Shown: one piece after another, positions 58,401 through 64,000 of the stretch
Layout: each line of letters begins with the position of its first letter
Position numbering within the stretch: the first letter of the stretch is position 1
Program-made: the position numbers and the translations under genes
Notes under the pieces: generated by a model
Databases searched by the model: none
What the model was told of the DNA's origin: nothing
The model's input: only the letters and a program-made list of their open reading frames with translations
Assembly: GCA_001839685.1 (NCBI GenBank)
Contig: MLAK01000363.1
Span: 36,087-100,086 of the forward strand
Length of the DNA: 64,000 nucleotides
Direction: 5' to 3'
From: Tritrichomonas foetus
Lineage: Eukaryota > Parabasalia > Tritrichomonadida > Tritrichomonadidae

Positions 58401-60322
58401 ATGTAATATTCTTTGGAATCTTTTCAGTTATCCTCTTTATTGTAATTATTGCTATTATAGAACAAAAGAACCAAGACTTCTCAAGTCTTAACCAATGGTT
58501 GTTCTTTGGAATTACACGTGGAAATTATATGGTAGAAACTATTGTTTTCACTATTCTTGATATTTTTGTATCCCAACAACCTGGAATTACCCAAATGATT
58601 GATCATGAAACCTCTCATAGTCTAGCAACAAAACTTTTAGGCACTCTTACAACATACAATAACTTTATTTTAAGAGGATATGGTGATCTTCCACCATGTA
58701 TTGGACAAAATGCAAGATTAGATCATCTTCACTTTGCAGATGATTGTCATGGAAACTTGAATCTTGGAGGTCTTCATGATCTTTATCGTTGTGCTTCACT
58801 CGATCGTGGAATTAATCTTTTCGCTGTATGGGTTCAGGAAATGCTGGATGATCCCTTAAATGTAACATTAAAACCTGATAGTACGTTTTACCATGTATTT
58901 CACTTAATGAATGATCACTTGATTGACCCTTGCTATGAAGCCACTACTATTCTTTCCCAGCTTGCCTCAAACGCCATTGTCGAATTTCATACTTTAATCA
59001 GCATTATATCATTTGCAGGAATTGCGATTTTACTATTGGTTTTCATTCTTTTCTTCTACAACTTGTCCAGACTGGATGTTGCTTTTGATGGTGCACTTCA
59101 ATTATTGCGTCGTTTACCACCACTATCTGTTGTTTCTAATCTTCCATTATTGAATTATTTGCTCAATAAGAAAGATGAAAAAGTTAGTGGTAAAATGACT
59201 GTTTCTAAATTAATTATTCATAATTCCAAAAATGCTGTTATTTGCCTTAACCGAAACGAAACAATTGATGTCGTAAATAAACAAGTAACATCTATTTTTG
59301 GGTATACACCTGAACAACTTCTTGGTCAGCCTATTTCCACAATTGTTCCAACAGAAGAAAACAGTAAAGTTTATGAACAAATAGAATTTATGCGAAATGG
59401 AGAAGCCCCCTTAACTTTTGAAGGTTCATTTAAAGGAATTACCGATGACGAAACCTTTTTGCCAATTCATTTAACACTAATTGGTATTACAGATGATAAC
59501 AATAGCTCATCTAAAGTTGCAAGATCCTTCGTTGTCATTATGGATGATGAAACTGAATTCTTAAGGCAACAAGCAGAAGCAGAAGAAGCCAAAAAGAATT
59601 CCGAAAACTTATTATATCAAATCCTTCCAAGAGATATTGTTACTCGCTTAAATCATGGTGAAACTGATATATCATTCTCTGTTCCTTCAGCATCAGTTAT
59701 TTTTGTAGATATTGTGAAATTTAGTGAATATTCAGCAACATTAACGCCAGCACAAATTATGGAAAACCTTTCTAAAGTTTTCGCATGTTTTGATAATTGC
59801 ATTGCCAAATATTCGTTAATGACAAAAATTAAGCTCATTGGTGATGTTTATATGGCAGCTGCAAATCTTTTCACACCAGATGAACCAGTTCAAAATCACG
59901 CATCACAGACGGTTCAATTTGGTTTAGATGTATTGGCTGGATTAGAAGAAGTAAACACACAGTTGGATTCATCACTCCAAGTTAGAATTGGTATTAATAC
60001 TGATGGTCCTTTAATTGCCGGAGTTCTTGGAACAGACAAACCGGTTTTCGATATTATCGGTGATCCAATCAACGTTGCTGCAAGACTTCAAAGTAACGGT
60101 ATTCCTGGAACAGTACAAATTTCTCAGACAACATATGAAGCCATCAATGGAATGAATTTCAATATTGAAGAAAGAGGATTGGTTATGCTGAAAGGAAAAG
60201 GAAAGAAAATGGCTTATATTGTTAGACCTACTGATCAAAGCTCATTCTTTATTGGTTCGGTTCATGAACTCCCGACATATAATACTTCTTCAAATCCACC
60301 AACTGCTCCTAATCCAACCTAA
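55409..60322 (+). CDS. Multi-membrane adenylyl cyclase with PAS domain
   Basis: 1637 residues. The N-terminal half has about ten membrane helices (55-330) and a cytosolic helical region. Two large extracytoplasmic segments (about 700-920 and 1020-1210) are each framed by helices. A PAS domain (about 1265-1390, IFGYTPEQLLGQPISTIVP) and a class III cyclase domain (about 1410-1600) follow. The metal aspartates are in FVDIVKFS and LIGDVY. The purine-specifying pair is Lys (KIKLIGD) and Asp (VFDIIGDP), the adenylyl type rather than Glu/Cys. NVAARL gives the transition-state Asn and Arg. One cyclase domain means it acts as a homodimer. A large cyclase family of this type exists in Trichomonas. Confidence 0.92.
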   Translation: MHAAAPKPVESSTLSKSQTSLAGQQQKKDLIEGKTSIIDLIFPMCDEMLKSTYIPKFLYYILFLFITIEIVSVSFWIQLPNFTDTESLAGSILKYFWMISFFSNLEINQSELTTRFVITTIITIIYFSILIIQGLIYHNQRRFIKWTLFLTRFFIEFIPIICLCPLGNFIGQNIYVMIRERATYSIIYFVFNLIYLCCFLFAHYLMSYLFAASTYISTAPTACWSGTFHFIYIVGVSLFPLFAYILQSFANWMNDVLIVIKIAFNFFIMWNTTFLPFVNYHTNTIIASLFTALVPLDIMALIHYNGVVIATHWKFLAFIVVFAGSFGIWRLLTNFIVRKVKKNLSRSALEGVEPSEEADPPAATSRDYLVLTDVVERQHYLNLQLHKSELKAELYLRIGISTQCSLFLDWSLMKFIAEYHNNNRMLSLITQYLSYFPCEIRLLNYFFFTVMSKPNLRVDQRFMIYQVHHVKGLRQSSASSEITDKLMEMKAKSLSGINDVRNFWLNVPMDPSFLYNIRKNTNHTCALFKESIDRWPNNCRLCEDYSTYLIECATNFTEGLKIKHRSELIEQGKNFVVDLSFRSLVRSYPQYLKGGFMDIKGNVLNRNMSGNMGSQRSQNSSGSQTSQMSTGTMDGELDLEIEEQLAKASFSFHRLRLAYQRSLQYRKSHTNQRLKYLSILATALSIAVVLFLYIYYYNIFQERSDNMEQQLMLNHFRYGFDSAVATVVTHWANRNNLISDELLGNETFGLAMKSPKTNDHNLQFSSYKHVYDPKYGLPEKDFNMVDEIQRWVEFSRDSLEEFISDIIDIASQGERVSQIFSTMVSRVVSIDFCDSNSTSVWAINNPVNETLKSAMTYGLLKLANLSHVKYSDAYDWHVNKGLCECIINIQSMYSAFDSLTITIAEDQALSRDQVRSNNFFMMAVLSVSFFVVIEVILNIALTLTIFELNKLLRTMADVDKQSRETASLPFKKSTNSEQETLNQTKAKRSISPPFLYFNVIFFGIFSVILFIVIIAIIEQKNQDFSSLNQWLFFGITRGNYMVETIVFTILDIFVSQQPGITQMIDHETSHSLATKLLGTLTTYNNFILRGYGDLPPCIGQNARLDHLHFADDCHGNLNLGGLHDLYRCASLDRGINLFAVWVQEMLDDPLNVTLKPDSTFYHVFHLMNDHLIDPCYEATTILSQLASNAIVEFHTLISIISFAGIAILLLVFILFFYNLSRLDVAFDGALQLLRRLPPLSVVSNLPLLNYLLNKKDEKVSGKMTVSKLIIHNSKNAVICLNRNETIDVVNKQVTSIFGYTPEQLLGQPISTIVPTEENSKVYEQIEFMRNGEAPLTFEGSFKGITDDETFLPIHLTLIGITDDNNSSSKVARSFVVIMDDETEFLRQQAEAEEAKKNSENLLYQILPRDIVTRLNHGETDISFSVPSASVIFVDIVKFSEYSATLTPAQIMENLSKVFACFDNCIAKYSLMTKIKLIGDVYMAAANLFTPDEPVQNHASQTVQFGLDVLAGLEEVNTQLDSSLQVRIGINTDGPLIAGVLGTDKPVFDIIGDPINVAARLQSNGIPGTVQISQTTYEAINGMNFNIEERGLVMLKGKGKKMAYIVRPTDQSSFFIGSVHELPTYNTSSNPPTAPNPT

Positions 60323-60825
60323 TGCTAATTATCATGATTTCCGTTCATACCAGTGTTTTTATTTCATTATTAAAAATAGATATTTGCAAACATTGAATAA
60401 TTATTCTTATTTTCTATATAAATTTCGCAACTATTATTTCTTTGATTCGTTCATGAAGACTATCAATATGAAGAAAATTTTATATTTCACATCAGCAAAT
60501 AAATAAATAAATAAATAAAAACACTAAATATTAAAATCAAACGAAAAAAACGAATATAATGTTTAGTGAATTGAAGAAATACTTTGTATTACAAACACAG
60601 TCAAAAAACACAATATAAACCGTAATTACACTAATAGAAAAATCGACCTTATTTAGGTTAATTTTAATAATAAAATAAAAGTAACTGGCATATTCTTTTG
60701 CAAGATCCAACAAAAAGCTAACTAATACGAAAAAAGAATCAATGAGAAATCATATTAAAATGTACCAAACTAAAACTAAGATATCAAACAATACAAATCA
60801 GAAATGGAAACTAACCACAAAACTA
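60323..60825. other. Convergent intergenic region
   Basis: 503 bases between the 3' ends of the cyclase and MAF1 genes. It contains a TAAA microsatellite (about 60,497-60,520). Otherwise AT-rich with no gene. Confidence 0.6.
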
Positions 60826-61494
60826 TCAAATAAATCCATAGTTGATATCTTCATCAAAACTGTCTCCTTCCTCGTCGGAACCCGATTCGACTTCATTTGC
60901 ACCTTCTCTTAAATGAATAAGAATGATTTTATTCATTTTCTCGTTCAAGAAGAAATAGTTCAAATTAAAAACAGCTCCCATTTCTGTGAATGCGTCGGGG
61001 CGATCGCTATCGTACATGTATATGTAGCAGGAGGCAGGCGAAATTTCTTTTTCAAGAACCGACCAAATATGCCCCATTAAACGGTCGCTCTCTGATAATG
61101 CGGTTTTAAACGTCCAGTTGATGTTATTCTGGGCCTGTTCTGGCGAGGGTACGAGTTTGAAATTCCATGGGGCGACTGCTGAGAAATCGAAATCTGGAAA
61201 AGCCGACGAAAAGGCTGCAATTAGCATCGCATAATGTTGAGGCGTCGCGTGGAGGCATGTTGACTGGCTGAAGGCGGAAGAGAAGGCTGGCTGGACTGGA
61301 GACGAACTGAATACTGCCATCGGGTGGTAACTACTGGAGAAGTGGGGGACGGATGGAGTTCCTCCTGATAATGATCGCTGACTTTTTGAGATGTTGAAGC
61401 ATTCAATCTTGCCGTGGACTTTGGGGGTTGAGGCACTGAGGCTGAGGAGTTCTTGATTGACTTTGAAGATTGCTTGATTGGTGATGAAAGTCAT
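60826..61494 (-). CDS. MAF1: MAF1-like repressor of RNA polymerase III
   Basis: 222 residues. The Maf1 boxes are recognisable: an N-terminal FKVNQELLSLS then GKIECFNISKS (box A pattern G.IE.YS.K), PDFDFSAV (box B), and IWSVLEKEISPASCYIYMYDSDRPDAF..GAVFNLNYFFLNEKMNKIILI (boxes B/C, equivalent to IY.Y..D.DPF...WSFNYFFYNK). A serine-rich linker sits where phosphorylation by TORC1/PKA controls human and yeast Maf1. An acidic tail ends the protein. It would repress tRNA and 5S transcription under stress. Shorter than human (256) but complete. The 5' half is GC-rich for this genome. Confidence 0.85.
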   Translation of the reverse strand: MTFITNQAIFKVNQELLSLSASTPKVHGKIECFNISKSQRSLSGGTPSVPHFSSSYHPMAVFSSSPVQPAFSSAFSQSTCLHATPQHYAMLIAAFSSAFPDFDFSAVAPWNFKLVPSPEQAQNNINWTFKTALSESDRLMGHIWSVLEKEISPASCYIYMYDSDRPDAFTEMGAVFNLNYFFLNEKMNKIILIHLREGANEVESGSDEEGDSFDEDINYGFI

Positions 61495-62171
61495 ATTTCG
61501 ATTTGAAGAGTCGTTTAGTTAATTTATTTTTGTGATAATTTTAGTGATTGTTTTCAAAGAATATTTTGATGATTTTTTCACAAAAAAATGATTTTCTGAG
61601 AAAGTGATATTAGTTTTCTGTGAGTTTTGAACTTTTTCAAAAAATAACTTCTTTTATTTCGTTATTATGAACTTTTTGAATATTCATGATTTTCGTGGAA
61701 CTTGTGAGACATATATTCTTCTTTCTTAATGATATCATTTGTTTTTTTCGATATTATTATGCTATATAAATATAATGAATTATGTGGAGTTTGATTTACC
61801 CATACAGTTTTTGCTTTTTATTGTAAAGTTAAACAAAGAAATGATCATCAAAATTAAAACATTTTTCAATATTTATTGAAAAATATTCAGAATTAATTCA
61901 ATTCACCACAAATAAAGCGATTTAATTTCATGCAACTTTGAAATTATGAGAAACTAAGGTGAATATTTTTAACAGGAAAGAATAAGAGAAAACAATTTGA
62001 GTGTCAAGAAATTTTTATGCATTGAATTTGACCTCACCATTCGTTGTGAAGAACTCAAATTTCAAATTCAATTGGTATAAACGGAACTGTATCGTCCTTG
62101 ACACTATAGAATTTTGAAGCGAATAATTTGTCATTTTTCAATTCTCCTTTATGACAGCATGATCGGTTTAT

Positions 62172-62230
62172 ATTCATTTTCCTATGATCTGTAAGTGTGA
62201 AGTGAAAGGTCAAATAAAGGCCAAAAGTGA
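62172..62230 (+). repeat. Dispersed about 60-bp noncoding repeat, copy B
   Basis: Matches 39241-39301 with about seven substitutions and one 2-base deletion, in the same orientation. Copies are 23 kb apart and both are intergenic. Confidence 0.75.
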
Positions 62231-62625
62231 AAAAATCGTGTGGGTTTATGTAACTTGATGGTATGTCATATACGTCATCATTTTGGGGTATGATTTATCT
62301 TTATCTTGACCATTATATATTGAGGGGAATAAAAATTCTTTATTTCTTTGTGGAAATATCCAATTAAAATATTTCTTGACCAATGATGAATAATTCCTTT
62401 CATTTATGACCACAAGATAAAAGAAAGATTTCACTGAATTATCTAAAATACACTCCTGGAATTGTAATTCAAAAAAATCTGACGAAAATTATTGAAAAAA
62501 TGTAAATCAAATATAATAATCAGTATTCATGCAATTTTCCATATGGATATTTACAAAAATCATATATTAGATCATATGTTATACCAAAATGGCACTTTTG
62601 TTATCGTCATTATCAAATTCTATAA

Positions 62626-62640
62626 TACAGTCAAACTACC
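62626..62640 (+). repeat. Possible left terminal repeat of a pogo-like element
   Basis: TA followed by CAGTCAAACTACC has the TA-CAGT form of many pogo/Tigger ends and points inward toward the transposase at 63521. The partner end lies beyond the window, so this is unproven. Confidence 0.25.
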
Positions 62641-63520
62641 TTATTTTCACCTCGTTTGTCAGATTTCATTCAAATTTTTGTGAGAAAAACGTTTATTAAA
62701 ACTTTTTCTAACTTTTTTTCATTCAAAATTTGTGCTTTTAGACTCATAGAGTCTTCAAGAAATATTATAAAGTAAAAATTTACATTTGTTTATCGAATTG
62801 AATCTTTATGACAACCAATAAAACAATAATTAATTTTTGGAAAAATTACATCATTATTTAATGAGGGGTTTCCCAATCAATGATTGAAAATAATTAACAT
62901 CGACTTTAACATCATAACAACCATCATGCTGAGCAAATAAATATTAATATGAAATTCACAAATGTGATGTTTTAACCTGAAAATGTCATTTCTTAATTCA
63001 TTACAACTTTTCTCGCCTTGCTTATTCGAGTATGAAAATAAGCAAAATTTATTGAATACCGTTTGAAGTTTTTCAAGACATAAAAAAAATCAAAAAAATA
63101 ATTTTCGAAATTTTATGTGATTTTGAAAATTTCAAAAAAGACTTCAATTTTTATATTATAATAACAATTCATGATACTAAATATTAATTTATTGTTGATT
63201 TATTATAAATCTCATCAGATAGGAAAAAACGTAAATATGACTCTTGAATACAAATTATTAAACGTTCATCATTATCCACAAAATTGAAAGAAATTAATTA
63301 GATATTTTTAGTCAATAAACTTTTTGAATGCAATTTCTATTCAAATAAGATTTTGACTGTATTCAATTTTATTTTAAAAGTTGGAGTCTTTTGATTTTTT
63401 TTTTTTTTTTCTTCCTTGAATTTCTTTTCGTTTTAAAAGTTTTTAAAGATAATAAATCAATGCATCATGAAAATAATTATAATAAGTTATAATAAATAAT
63501 GGTTGATAAGTTTTTTTAAT

Positions 63521-64000
63521 TTAATTATACTTTTTAATAAATTTTTTCCATTGAATAGTGAAACAATCATCTTCCAATTCATTAGTTGCTTCATCTAATT
63601 CATACTGGAATTTAATATCACAGTCATCAAAAATATAATGACAGTTTTCTTCTTCGTAATTTTCTTCTTCTTCATCAAAAAATGAAATGTTGAACTCTTT
63701 CAGGTAACTTTGAAGATTTGGTATTTTTTCCCAGGATTTCTTGATTGTAATTTGCGGAATTTCATTCCAAGCTTCAATGAAAAGCTTACAAGCATCATTA
63801 TATTCTATTCTATTATTTTTTTTCCAATAAATTCGAAATTTTTTTCGTAAAATAGCCTTCAAAATTCCATATACAGCAATGTCCAAAGGCTGATAAATAT
63901 GAGTGCCATTTCCAGGTACGAATATTAATACAATATTCATACTTTTAGCTTTGTTCATAACTTTTTCTGTTCGATGAGCCTTATAAACATCAAGAACAAG
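63521..64000 (-). CDS. C-terminal part of a pogo-like DDE transposase (cut by window end)
   Basis: The open frame runs on beyond base 64000; 159 residues are visible. The start codon seen inside (63956-63958) is not the gene start, since LVLDVYKAHR reads in frame upstream of it. That segment holds the second catalytic Asp of the DDE_1 (pogo/Tigger/CENP-B-related) family. The VPGNGTHIYQPLDIAVYGILK segment holds the last Asp in the typical (T)..QPLD motif. An acidic tail ends the protein. No stops or frameshifts are seen in the visible part. Confidence 0.8.
   Translation of the reverse strand, partial: LVLDVYKAHRTEKVMNKAKSMNIVLIFVPGNGTHIYQPLDIAVYGILKAILRKKFRIYWKKNNRIEYNDACKLFIEAWNEIPQITIKKSWEKIPNLQSYLKEFNISFFDEEEENYEEENCHYIFDDCDIKFQYELDEATNELEDDCFTIQWKKFIKKYN

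Larger units (their letters stand above)
61495..63520. other. Gap with dispersed repeat copy and possible transposon end
   Basis: 2 kb, AT-rich. It contains copy B of the dispersed repeat (62172-62230) and TACAGTCAAACTACC at 62626, which could be the left end of the pogo-like element to its right. No intact gene was seen; the frames at 62246-62434 and 62492-62683 have no support. Confidence 0.5.

Noticed and set aside
1..64000. tRNA genes, rRNA genes and CRISPR arrays
   Set aside because: I looked for B-box-like GGTTCRANNCC words, rRNA-like GC-rich stretches and regularly spaced repeats, and found none that hold up by eye.

Overview
This window looks like nuclear DNA of a parabasalid protist, most likely a trichomonad close to Tritrichomonas or Trichomonas. 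The DNA is AT-rich, genes are on both strands, and almost all are uninterrupted open frames. Several genes carry TCACTT-type initiator elements about 14-18 bases upstream of the ATG, as described for Trichomonas. The contents also fit: a rubrerythrin, kinase-Sel1 fusions, large multi-membrane adenylyl cyclases with a PAS domain, and short 5' leaders. The species call is inference; no rRNA or other diagnostic marker is present.

Layout. 1-218: end of an EF-hand-like protein. 0.3-6 kb: a fucosyltransferase-like enzyme, cytosolic phosphoglycerate kinase with a strong codon bias, and a GT61-like glycosyltransferase. 6.2-13 kb: a GNAT acetyltransferase, a PLAA/Doa1 Cdc48 cofactor, a Nup35-type nucleoporin next to a 14-base minisatellite, and an ER-type M28 metallopeptidase. 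13.2-13.5 kb: a 256-bp foldback element. 13.6-23.8 kb: a Rab GTPase, flagellar CFAP58, a decayed peroxiredoxin pseudogene, an unknown tail-anchored protein, and a protein with three tandem kinase domains. 25.8-34 kb: a SNF1/MARK-like kinase, two near-identical 2-Cys peroxiredoxin genes in an inverted duplication, and a MAP3K-epsilon-like pseudokinase with armadillo repeats. 34.4-41 kb: a Dbp10/DDX54 helicase, rubrerythrin, an EF-hand protein and a helical-repeat protein. 41-50.5 kb: a kinase-like Sel1-repeat protein and a CHD-type chromatin remodeller. 50.5-55.4 kb: a 5-kb gene-poor stretch with a GC-richer, strongly structured island. 55.4-64 kb: an adenylyl cyclase, the Pol III repressor MAF1, and the end of a pogo-like transposase.

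Themes. Antioxidant capacity is represented by two peroxiredoxins, one dead relative and rubrerythrin, as expected of a microaerophile that lives with iron-sulphur enzymes. Five kinase-like genes are present. Three of them (the triple kinase, the ARM kinase and the Sel1 kinase) have lost catalytic residues. Growth and ribosome-supply genes (Dbp10, MAF1, PGK) are scattered and do not form operons.

The most distinctive points are the peroxiredoxin palindrome with a candidate tiny intron-bearing gene in its spacer, the three-way-junction RNA-like island near 51.7 kb, the triple kinase, the foldback element, and the peroxiredoxin pseudogene.
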